A DNA stretch of 64,000 bases from CAVYPR01 sp963770505 (GTDB lineage: Bacteria > Actinomycetota > Acidimicrobiia > Acidimicrobiales > RAAP-2). Of the stretch, positions 9,332-16,258 are shown in pieces (position 1 is the first letter of the stretch; every line of letters begins with the position of its first letter). A program made the translations under genes and the position numbers. The stretch lies in the NCBI GenBank assembly GCA_963770505.1, contig CAVYPR010000001.1, positions 248,001 to 312,000 on the forward strand, read 5' to 3'. Below the pieces are notes generated by a model, which saw only the letters and a program-made list of their open reading frames with translations, did no database searches and was not told where the DNA came from.

Positions 9332-9403
9332 AGCGGGTGACGGGAATCGAACCCGCATAACCAGCTTGGAAGGCTGGGGCTCTAGCCATTGAGCTACACC
9401 CGC
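9332..9403 (-). tRNA. tRNA-Gly (anticodon TCC)
   Basis: 72 nt. Acceptor stem GCGGGTG/CACCCGC, D-arm GTAGCTCAATGGC.AGAGC, anticodon stem CCAGC/GCTGG around CTTCCAA with anticodon TCC, and T-arm GCGGGTTCGAATCCCGT. No CCA is encoded. It lies next to an integrase relic, so its 3' end is a likely old attachment site. Confidence 0.97.
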
Positions 9404-9516
9404 GATCGGCCTGGCGCCGCAGTGGAGCATAAACGCTATCGACGCGGGCCCGGGGGAACGGGTGCCCGCCCGGCCCGCCGCCGGGGACGTGGCCGGCATC
9501 GTCTACCGTCCCGGAG

Positions 9517-9885
9517 ATGGACTCCATGTTCGACCGGGTGGGCGGGCAGCCCTTCTTTAGCGCGCTGGTCGACCGCTTCTACGCCGGGGTGGCCACCGAC
9601 CCCGTGCTGCGCCCCCTCTACCCCGACGACCTCGTCGAGCCGAAGGAGCACCTGGCGCTCTTCCTCGCCCAGTACTGGGGCGGCCCCCGCACCTACTCGG
9701 AGGAGCGCGGCCACCCCCGATTGCGCATGCGCCACGCCCCTTTCGTCATCGGCAGCCTCGAGCGCGACGCCTGGCTGCGGCACATGACCGACGCGCTGGG
9801 TGCCGCCGGCCTCCCGCCGGACGACGAAGCCGAGATGCGCGAGTACTTCGAGATGGCGGCCAACCAGCTCATGAACGCCGGTTGA
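9517..9885 (+). CDS. glbO: Truncated haemoglobin, group II (trHbO type)
   Basis: 122 aa, the usual size of a 2-on-2 globin. MFDRVGGQPFFSALVDRFYA is the A/B-helix region; YWGGPRTYSEERGHPRLRMRH contains the E/F region with the GHPRLRMRHAPF proximal-histidine segment typical of group II; the C-terminus AEMREYFEMAANQLMNAG completes the H helix. Group II globins bind O2/NO and are linked to redox protection and terminal respiration. The ATG at 9517 fits family length. It converges with the crotonase gene at 9895. Confidence 0.92.
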   Translation: MDSMFDRVGGQPFFSALVDRFYAGVATDPVLRPLYPDDLVEPKEHLALFLAQYWGGPRTYSEERGHPRLRMRHAPFVIGSLERDAWLRHMTDALGAAGLPPDDEAEMREYFEMAANQLMNAG

Positions 9886-9894
9886 GCCCACCGC

Positions 9895-10716
9895 TTAGTC
9901 CTTGAAGACCGGGGGGCGCTGCTCGCGCCGCGCCCGCACCGCCTCCTCGAAGTTCTGGGTGGTGACGCGCACGAACAGCTGGGCCGTCCCCTCGGCGTCC
10001 ATGTGGGTCTCGAGGCTCGAGGCGTCGAGGGAGTTCCACAGCATGCGCTTGGTGAGCTCGACCCCCGGCCGGCTCCAGCCGATGATGCGCTCGGCCAGCT
10101 CGTAGCAGGCGTCGAGCAGAACCGGGCCCTCGACGACTGAGGAGACCAGTCCGATCCGCTCGGCTTCGGCGGCGTCCACGTCGCGCCCGGTGAGCATGAT
10201 GTCCGCCGCCCTTGAGGACCCGACGGCCCGGGGCAGCAGGTAGCTCAGCCCCAGCTCGGCCGCGGTGAGGCCGTTGTTGATGCCCGCCGCCCGGAAGTAG
10301 GCGGTGTCCGAGGCCACCCGGATGTCTGCGGCGAGGGACAGGCAGAACCCGCCGCCGATGGCCGCTCCGTTGACGGCGGCGATCACCGGCTGGTGGAGCT
10401 TGCGCAAGGTGCGCACGACCTCGTCGAGCAGTTCCATCGACCGCAGCGCCATGGTGGTGAGGGTGAGCCCGTCGGCGTCGGGGAGCAATCCGGGGTCCTC
10501 GAGGTCGGCACCCGAGCAGAAGCCGTGGCCGGCGCCGGTGAGCACGACCACCCGGGTGCCGTTGTCGCGTCCCACCTCTCGCAGTGCGTCGCGCAACGGG
10601 GCCATGACGTCGAAGGCCATGGCGTTCATCCGTTCGGGTCGGTTGAGGGTGACCAGGGTCACCATCGGCCGGGGCTTCTCGATCTGCACGAAGGGCACGG
10701 TGCGTTCCTCCACCAT
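9895..10716 (-). CDS. Enoyl-CoA hydratase/isomerase family protein
   Basis: 273 aa. Crotonase fold with oxyanion-hole segments GHGFCSGADLEDP and AAVNGAAIGGGFCLSLAADI. The second usual catalytic Glu position falls in ELGLSYLLPRAVG, as in true hydratases or isomerases of acyl-CoA degradation. Probably acts on a CoA thioester in beta-oxidation-like catabolism. Monocistronic as seen; the YbjQ-domain operon lies upstream on the same strand with a 70-bp gap. Confidence 0.88.
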   Translation of the reverse strand: MVEERTVPFVQIEKPRPMVTLVTLNRPERMNAMAFDVMAPLRDALREVGRDNGTRVVVLTGAGHGFCSGADLEDPGLLPDADGLTLTTMALRSMELLDEVVRTLRKLHQPVIAAVNGAAIGGGFCLSLAADIRVASDTAYFRAAGINNGLTAAELGLSYLLPRAVGSSRAADIMLTGRDVDAAEAERIGLVSSVVEGPVLLDACYELAERIIGWSRPGVELTKRMLWNSLDASSLETHMDAEGTAQLFVRVTTQNFEEAVRARREQRPPVFKD

Positions 10717-10786
10717 CTGTGCGTCCGGGCAGGTCGTCCGGGCGGCTCCAGCGTAGGCAGTCCGGCGGCGGGCCCCGGGCCCGCCC

Positions 10787-11614
10787 TCAGCCCTGGCCGC
10801 GAAGGCTCTCGGCCGCGAACTGGCGAACCGGGTCGTCCAGAGGCACCACCATCGTCGGGGAGATGCGGCGGTGCTGGTCGTCGCGCAGGTGCACCGCCGT
10901 GCCCACGGCCACGAACTGCAGGACCCGGGCGTTGTAGCCGAGAGGCCCCTCCCGCAGCTTCACGTTGATGACCCCGTCGGCCCCCGTCGCCCGGGCGGCC
11001 TCCTCCATCCGGCCCATGGCCCCCTCCCGGGCTTGGTAGAGGGCCTCGGTCAGGTTGGGGAGCTCGAGGTTCTGGCGTTGCTGGGAGGCCCACTCCCGGG
11101 CGCCCCGGCGGGGGGCGACGACGAAGCTGGCCCCGGCCACCAGTCCGAGCGGCCACCAGCCGGACCGGCTGAGTAGGGCGAAGTCCCGTCCCGAGAGGTC
11201 GGAGATGAACTCGGGCCCATGCGCCTTCTGGCCGGTGCGGCGCACCGCGGTGCCGGTGAGCGAGACGTCGACGTGGTTGGAGACGACCCGCAGCTCTATC
11301 TCCACGCCCACCACCCCCGTCCCCCCGGCCTGGGCGCACTCGTCGCGCAGCTGCTCGGCCGCCTCGCCCAGGGCTCCGGCGAAGGCGGAGGAGGCCTCGA
11401 CGACCTCGCCGGTCTGCCACTGCCACGCCCCCCAGGGGATCGACCACCACGACACCCCGAAGACGAGGTCGACGGGCTCCCACCCGATCGAGTGGAGGAG
11501 GAGCGTCTCGTCGATGGAGAGCTCCGAGGTGGCCCCGGCGGCCCCTTCCCCGCGGCTCTCGCCCCGCCCGAGGGCCGCCATGGCCCGTTGCAGCTCCTCG
11601 TGGAGGTCGGTCAT
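10787..11614 (-). CDS. Tandem YbjQ-like (DUF74) domain protein, operon gene 4
   Basis: 275 aa with two YbjQ-like halves: about 33-125 (LSIDETLLLHSIGWEPVDLV...GVVGVEIEL...VSLTGTAV) and about 135-250 (FISDLSGRDFALLSRSGWWPLG...GADGVINVKL...FVAVGTAV). The repeated helix ALYQAREGAMGRMEEAARATGADG followed by a VxGV strand and GTAV is diagnostic. YbjQ folds as a pentamer and is labelled heavy-metal-binding in databases, but its role is unknown. The ATG overlaps the upstream stop by ATGA (11611-11614), so translation is coupled. Confidence 0.82.
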   Translation of the reverse strand: MTDLHEELQRAMAALGRGESRGEGAAGATSELSIDETLLLHSIGWEPVDLVFGVSWWSIPWGAWQWQTGEVVEASSAFAGALGEAAEQLRDECAQAGGTGVVGVEIELRVVSNHVDVSLTGTAVRRTGQKAHGPEFISDLSGRDFALLSRSGWWPLGLVAGASFVVAPRRGAREWASQQRQNLELPNLTEALYQAREGAMGRMEEAARATGADGVINVKLREGPLGYNARVLQFVAVGTAVHLRDDQHRRISPTMVVPLDDPVRQFAAESLRGQG

Positions 11615-12561
11615 GCCAGACGCACCACCGGCTCAGGCTCGGGGAGCGGGTCGTAGTCCTTGAAGCGTCGGACTCTGGTGCCGCGGATGAGGCACTGGAC
11701 GGTGAGGTCGCCCTCTCCCACCTCGCGCTCGTACTGCTCGAGCGTGGCCCCGTGGAGGACGTCGCGTCCGAGCTGGGTGCGGACCTGTTCCCGGGCGAGG
11801 TGGCGGGCGGCCCGCTGGGCCTTGCCGACCTGCACGATGGAGTGCACGCCGGCCACCCCGCCGGACATCGCCCCCGACCAGTTGCCCGCCGCGGTGCCGG
11901 CCAGTTGATAGTGGGTGAGGCAGTAGGCGATCATCTGCACCGAGCTCATGGCGGCGGCCACCGACACCGGGACGAAGCCCGCCTCGATCAGCTTCACCAA
12001 CCGCTGGCCGCTCAAGAAGGTGGTGAAGGGCTCGGGGGGGGCGGGTGCGCCGGGGACCACCACCGCCGTCCCGGTGATGCGGAACTCGGCGGCCCCGGTG
12101 CCGGCCAGATGGTGCATGTCGTCGGCCACGCCGATCACCCCGTGGGCCCCGGCCGCCGCCGCCTCCTCGACCATCCGGCCCAGGGCCAGGCCCCACCCGC
12201 TCGCCCAGTTGCCCTCCAACCAGGTCTGCTCGAAGTTGTAGCCGTACATGCGGTGCTCGCCGCCCACGAACCCGTGCGGGCACTGCCACCCCTCGGAGTA
12301 CTGACCCCGGCCCGACGGCCCGGCGACCCGGCCCAACCCGCCCATGGTCATTGTCCGGTAGTAGGTGCTGGAGGTCCAGCGCCACTGCATGACGGCGTAG
12401 CCCTGCACGAACCCCACCGGCTCCATGCCCATCGAGAGGCACGAGGCGAAGTCGGCCACCGAGAGCCCCGAGGACCACGCCCCGCCCGACAGCCGGCGGC
12501 CGGCCGCCTCGGGCAGGTCGTCCGGGCCGTCGTGATTGGGTCCTGGCGTGCCGACGCTCAT
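11611..12561 (-). CDS. YbjQ-like domain protein, divergent paralogue, operon gene 3
   Basis: 316 aa from ATG 12561, which overlaps the upstream stop as ATGA; earlier in-frame starts read into the upstream gene. The first half (about 30-165) has LSVADFASCLSMGMEPVGFV, a helix with MVEEAAAAGAHGVIGVADDM, and FRITGTAV. The second half (about 175-285) has FLSGQRLVKLIEAGFVPVSV and a Gly/Ala-rich segment. It is more diverged than its neighbours and has Cys, His and Tyr-rich inserts (WQCPHGFVGGEHRMYGY). Function unknown. Confidence 0.78.
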   Translation of the reverse strand: MSVGTPGPNHDGPDDLPEAAGRRLSGGAWSSGLSVADFASCLSMGMEPVGFVQGYAVMQWRWTSSTYYRTMTMGGLGRVAGPSGRGQYSEGWQCPHGFVGGEHRMYGYNFEQTWLEGNWASGWGLALGRMVEEAAAAGAHGVIGVADDMHHLAGTGAAEFRITGTAVVVPGAPAPPEPFTTFLSGQRLVKLIEAGFVPVSVAAAMSSVQMIAYCLTHYQLAGTAAGNWSGAMSGGVAGVHSIVQVGKAQRAARHLAREQVRTQLGRDVLHGATLEQYEREVGEGDLTVQCLIRGTRVRRFKDYDPLPEPEPVVRLA

Positions 12562-13421
12562 CCGTCGAGCGAGATGATGGCCCGGGGCTCGGGGATGGTG
12601 TGCTCTCCGTCGGTCTTGGCCACGGCCGTGCCGAGGGAGAGGAACTCGATCGTGTGGTCGCCCCACATGTGGCTCTTCTCCTCCAGCCGGACGCCGACGA
12701 TCCCGGTGGCCCCGAGCTCGTTGGCCTCGTCCTGCATCCGGGTCATGGCCAGCTCGCGGGCCTCGTAGAGGGCCTGGGTGAAGTTGGGCAGCTCGACGTT
12801 CTGACCGGCGGTGCGCAGCGTCTGGGCCAGCCCCCGGTGGGCGATGTGGTACACGCAGGTGCCCATCACGAGCCCCAGGGGGACGTGGCCGGTCTGCATG
12901 AGGGTCCAGAAGTCCTGGCCCGAGAGGTCCGAGGTGAAGGGCTTCCCCTGGTTGTTGCGGTAGGAGCGGCCATCCTCGGACTTAACGGCCGTGCCCAGGG
13001 CGATGAACTCGGCGGTGTCGGACCCCCACTCGTAGTAGTTCACGTCGAGCCGGACGCCGACCACCCCGTCCGCCCCGAGCTCGACCGCCTCGGCGTCCAT
13101 GCGGTTCATGGCCAGCTCCCGGGCGTTGTACATCGCCTCGGTGAGCTTGGCCAGCTCCTGGCTCTGGGACCACCGGCGGGTCTGGATGCCCAGGTGGTAG
13201 ATGGAACTGCCCATCACGAAGCCGAGAGGGTGGAAGCCCACCTCCTTGATGAGGAGGAACTCGTTCACCGAGAGGTCCGAGGTGAACATCCCCTTGTGAC
13301 CGGGGCGGTCCTCCAGCTCGGCCAGCCGTCGCCCGGCATCGGGCGGCAGCCCCAGCGCCTCGGCCGTCGACGCGGGGTCCTGCGCCTCGCCGTCTCGGGT
13401 CTCGGGGTCCTCGGGGCTCAT
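12558..13421 (-). CDS. Tandem YbjQ-like domain protein, operon gene 2
   Basis: 287 aa from ATG 13421 (ATGA overlap with the upstream stop). Two well-conserved YbjQ-like domains: about 45-150 (FTSDLSVNEFLLIKEVGFHP...VELGADGVVGVRLDV...FIALGTAV) and about 160-270 (FTSDLSGQDFWTLMQTGHVP...NELGATGIVGVRLEE...FLSLGTAV). This is the closest of the set to canonical YbjQ. The charged N-terminal 40 residues are specific to it. Probably cytosolic, as no signal peptide or TM segment is seen. Confidence 0.85.
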   Translation of the reverse strand: MSPEDPETRDGEAQDPASTAEALGLPPDAGRRLAELEDRPGHKGMFTSDLSVNEFLLIKEVGFHPLGFVMGSSIYHLGIQTRRWSQSQELAKLTEAMYNARELAMNRMDAEAVELGADGVVGVRLDVNYYEWGSDTAEFIALGTAVKSEDGRSYRNNQGKPFTSDLSGQDFWTLMQTGHVPLGLVMGTCVYHIAHRGLAQTLRTAGQNVELPNFTQALYEARELAMTRMQDEANELGATGIVGVRLEEKSHMWGDHTIEFLSLGTAVAKTDGEHTIPEPRAIISLDG

Positions 13422-13816
13422 GGCTCCTCCCCGATGACGATCGACTCCAGGGCCTGGCGGGTGGCGGTCGAGCTGGCCGCCTCGGCCCGCAGCGCACCCA
13501 GCAGCCGGTGCAGCCACTCGTCCATGGTGACCCTCGTCGAGCGGATGCGTATCCCGCCGCTGGTGCGCGACACGGTGCACTCGAGGTCTGTCCCGTGGAC
13601 CGAGGCGTCGAGGGTGTCGTCCCCGAGAGTCACCGACACCCGGCGGATCTCGTCCGACCGGCGAAGCCGCCCCCCGGCCCGCTCAACCTTGAGCCGGTCA
13701 CCGAGCGCCCCCGCCAGACGCGTCACCAGCGCCTTCAAGAGAAGCCGCACGTCGCCGCCGTCCGCCTGCAGCGACGAGGCCAGGAGGTCGATGTCGAGCG
13801 ACCGGTCCTCGTCCAC
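13418..13816 (-). CDS. Uncharacterised protein, first gene of YbjQ-domain operon
   Basis: 132 aa from GTG 13816 (VDEDRSLDIDLLAS); upstream in-frame residues are Gly/Pro-rich and unlikely. The protein is acidic at the start with a helical LLLKALVTRLAGALGDRL segment, then strands (RRVSVTLGDDTLDASVHG, LECTVSRTSGGIRIRSTRV), and a C-terminal helix DEWLHRLLGALRAEA. No family recognised. Its stop overlaps the next ATG by four bases, tying it to the YbjQ proteins. Confidence 0.7.
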   Translation of the reverse strand: MDEDRSLDIDLLASSLQADGGDVRLLLKALVTRLAGALGDRLKVERAGGRLRRSDEIRRVSVTLGDDTLDASVHGTDLECTVSRTSGGIRIRSTRVTMDEWLHRLLGALRAEAASSTATRQALESIVIGEEP

Positions 13817-13904
13817 GTGGCTCAGGCTATCTCCGGGGCGGTTGCCCGCCCCCCCGGCGGGGGTACCCTCACAAGGTCGGGCACTCGAGCGCAAGGAGGA
13901 GCCA

Positions 13905-14678
13905 ATGGAGGTTGTCGACTACGAGGACGGGGTCCCCTCCTGGGTGGACCTGGGCACCACCGACCTGCCGGGGGCGAGGGCCTTCTACGGCGCCCTCTTC
14001 GGCTGGGACACCCCCGAGGGCCCGCCCGAGGCCGGTGGCTACTCCGTGGCCACGCTCGGGGACAAGCCGGTGGCCGGGCTGGGCCCGCAAATGAACCCCC
14101 AGGCCCCGCCGTCGTGGATGACGTACGTGAACGTCGACGACGCCGACGCGGTGGCGGCGAAGGTGGCCCCGGCCGGCGGGCAGGTCCTGGCCGGACCGTT
14201 CGACGTGATGGACGTCGGCCGCATGGGGGTCGTGGCCGACCCCGTGGGGGCCGTGATCGGTCTCTGGCAGCCCAAGTCCCACAGGGGCGCCGGCCTGGTC
14301 AACGAGCCCAACACCTACTGCTGGAGCGAGCTGGTCACCACCGACACCGAGGGGGCCAAGGCCTTCTACGCCGCCGTCTTCGGCTGGGGGGCGGCGACCC
14401 AGGGCGAGGAGTTCGTCTACACCGAGTGGAAGCTGGGGGAGCGGTCGCTGGGCGGGATGATGGCCAAGCCCGCGGAGATGCCGGCCGAGGTCCCTCCCCA
14501 CTGGGGGGTCTACTTCGCCGTCGACGATGCCGACCGGGCGGCGGCGCGGATCGCCGAGCTCGGCGGAACGGTCGTGATGGGCCCGACCGACATCGAGCCG
14601 GGTCGGTTCGCCGTGGCCGTGGACCCCGCCGGTGCGGTCTTCAACGTGCTCGCTCTCAAGGCCGGCCTGGGAGAGTAG
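13905..14678 (+). CDS. Two-domain VOC (glyoxalase/bleomycin-resistance-like) protein
   Basis: 257 aa from ATG 13905 behind AAGGAGGAGCC. Two VOC modules: about 10-120 (PSWVDLGTTDLPGARAFYGALFGW) and about 135-250 (YCWSELVTTDTEGAKAFYAAVFGW). Each ends with the GRMGVVADPVGAVIGLWQ/GRFAVAVDPAGAVFNVL strand. The metal-ligand positions are not all classical, so enzymatic activity is uncertain; relatives bind hydrophobic small molecules. The last 23 bp overlap the convergent methyltransferase gene. Confidence 0.88.
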   Translation: MEVVDYEDGVPSWVDLGTTDLPGARAFYGALFGWDTPEGPPEAGGYSVATLGDKPVAGLGPQMNPQAPPSWMTYVNVDDADAVAAKVAPAGGQVLAGPFDVMDVGRMGVVADPVGAVIGLWQPKSHRGAGLVNEPNTYCWSELVTTDTEGAKAFYAAVFGWGAATQGEEFVYTEWKLGERSLGGMMAKPAEMPAEVPPHWGVYFAVDDADRAAARIAELGGTVVMGPTDIEPGRFAVAVDPAGAVFNVLALKAGLGE

Positions 14679-16095
14679 CCGGCTCTCCGGGCGCGGCGAG
14701 CTCGGGGGCCGACCAGAAGCCCGGCAGGGGGCGTTCGGCGCCACCCGCCGCGTAGCGCCGCAGACGGTCCGCGTCCTCGCTCGAGCCCAGCACCACCACG
14801 TCGAAGAGCGGTCCCGGCCCTCCGGCCCGCAAGGCCGCATGGGCGTCGCCTGGCCGCCTGGGCAGGTGCGAGGTGAGCAGGACCACCGGGCGGTGGCCGG
14901 TGGCGGCCAGCACCCCCGCCCGGCCGAGCGAGGTCCAGACGGCCTCGGTCCGCTGCAGGCCGGCCGGGGTCGTGGTGAAGGAGGCGGCCACATCGAAGTA
15001 CCACGGGGCGCCGGCGGCGTCGGTGGCGACGAAGGGCACGGTGACGCCGGTCCCACGCACCCGCACCTCGCGGCCGGTGACGGTGAAGCCCGCCTCGGCC
15101 AGGGCCTCGCCGGCCACGGCGTGGGCGGTCGCCCCGGTGCGCCGGGCGAGTTCTTCGGCCTCGTTGCGCGTCCCGTGACCCTCGGCGACGGCGGCGGCCA
15201 CGCGGTCACGGGCCAGTTGCACGTAGGCCTCGTCGAGGTCGTAGCCGACGTAGCGCCGACCGAGACCGGCGGCGGCCACCAGCGTGGTCCCGGCGCCCAT
15301 GAACGGGTCGAGGACGAGGTCGTCGACGAAGGTGTAGAGCCCGATCAGCCGGGCCGGGAGGGCCACCGGGAAGGGGGCCGGGTGCTGCACCCGCCGCGCG
15401 CTCTCTGGGGCGATCACCCAGCGGTCGAGCGTGGCGGCCATGAATTCGTCGCCGGTGAGGGTGGAGCGGTGGGGGAGGCCCAGGCGTCGTCGGGTGGGGA
15501 CGTCGAGGGCCCGGGCGAACCGCCCCTTGCTGGCCACGATCACCCGCTCGGTCGTGTCCCGGAGCACGGGGTTGGCGGGGCTGCGGAACGAGCCCCAGGC
15601 GCACGAACCGCTGGCGCCCTCGCCCTTCTGCCAGATCACCTCGCCGCGGGGGAGCAGGCGCAGCCGGTCCTGGAGGATGCCCATGACGTCGGCGGCCAGG
15701 CTGCGATAGGGCTTGCGACCCAGGTTGGCCACGTTCACCGCGATCCGCCCGCCCGGCTCGAGGGTCCGGACGCACTCGGCGAACACGTCCTCGAGCAGCC
15801 CGAGGTAGTCGAGGTAGGAGGAGGGGACGCCCTCGCGGTCGAGCTCCTCCTCGTACTGCTTGCCGGCGAAGTAGGGCGGCGACGTGACGACCAGGGCGAC
15901 GGTCCCGTCCTTCACGGCGTCCATGTGGCGGCTGTCGCCGCAGACGAACGGGTCGGTCACCGGCTCGGGCGCGGCCACCGACTGGTCGTCGGAGGTCTCG
16001 GGCGGCTCGAAGCGGGAGTAGAACGGTCGTGCGTCGTGGGCTTCGCGGCGCCCGACTCCGAAATTGGAGGTTGCGGTGCGACGACGTGGTCCCAT
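14656..16095 (-). CDS. Site-specific DNA methyltransferase (SPPY class) with C-terminal extension
   Basis: 479 aa from ATG 16095; an upstream extension would cross the MFS promoter. The catalytic motif TSPPYF (residues 71-76) precedes the SAM motif DPFMGAGTT (263-271), the beta-class order; SPPY favours N4-cytosine over N6-adenine, though both occur. The N-terminal NFGVGRREAHDARPFYSRF is a conserved actinobacterial hallmark. Residues about 310-479 form an extra alpha/beta region (AGEALAEAGFTV...PWYFDVAASF...VVLLTSHLP) of unknown function. No restriction enzyme gene is adjacent, so this looks like an orphan methylase. Confidence 0.85.
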   Translation of the reverse strand: MGPRRRTATSNFGVGRREAHDARPFYSRFEPPETSDDQSVAAPEPVTDPFVCGDSRHMDAVKDGTVALVVTSPPYFAGKQYEEELDREGVPSSYLDYLGLLEDVFAECVRTLEPGGRIAVNVANLGRKPYRSLAADVMGILQDRLRLLPRGEVIWQKGEGASGSCAWGSFRSPANPVLRDTTERVIVASKGRFARALDVPTRRRLGLPHRSTLTGDEFMAATLDRWVIAPESARRVQHPAPFPVALPARLIGLYTFVDDLVLDPFMGAGTTLVAAAGLGRRYVGYDLDEAYVQLARDRVAAAVAEGHGTRNEAEELARRTGATAHAVAGEALAEAGFTVTGREVRVRGTGVTVPFVATDAAGAPWYFDVAASFTTTPAGLQRTEAVWTSLGRAGVLAATGHRPVVLLTSHLPRRPGDAHAALRAGGPGPLFDVVVLGSSEDADRLRRYAAGGAERPLPGFWSAPELAAPGEPATLPGRP

Positions 16096-16181
16096 GGCGG
16101 CACGGCCGACGCTAGCGGTCGTGCCCGGCCGGGCGACGGATGGCGCCCGGTCAGGCAGGGAACCCGGCGGGACAGGTATCT

Positions 16182-16199
16182 CGTTAACGTAAACGGTAA
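16182..16199 (-). promoter_or_regulatory. Tandem hexamer operator-like site between methylase and MFS gene
   Basis: The minus strand reads TTACCG-TTTACG-TTAACG, three near-identical hexamers, the last giving the palindrome CGTTAACG (16182-16189). It is an AT-rich island in GC-rich DNA between divergent genes, with TTGACA at 16203-16208. Inferred regulator-binding or promoter site. Confidence 0.4.
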
Positions 16200-16258
16200 G
16201 ATTTGACAGGACGAGCGAGGGCGAGCGACCCGGCACGGACCGGGGTGAGGACGCGGGC

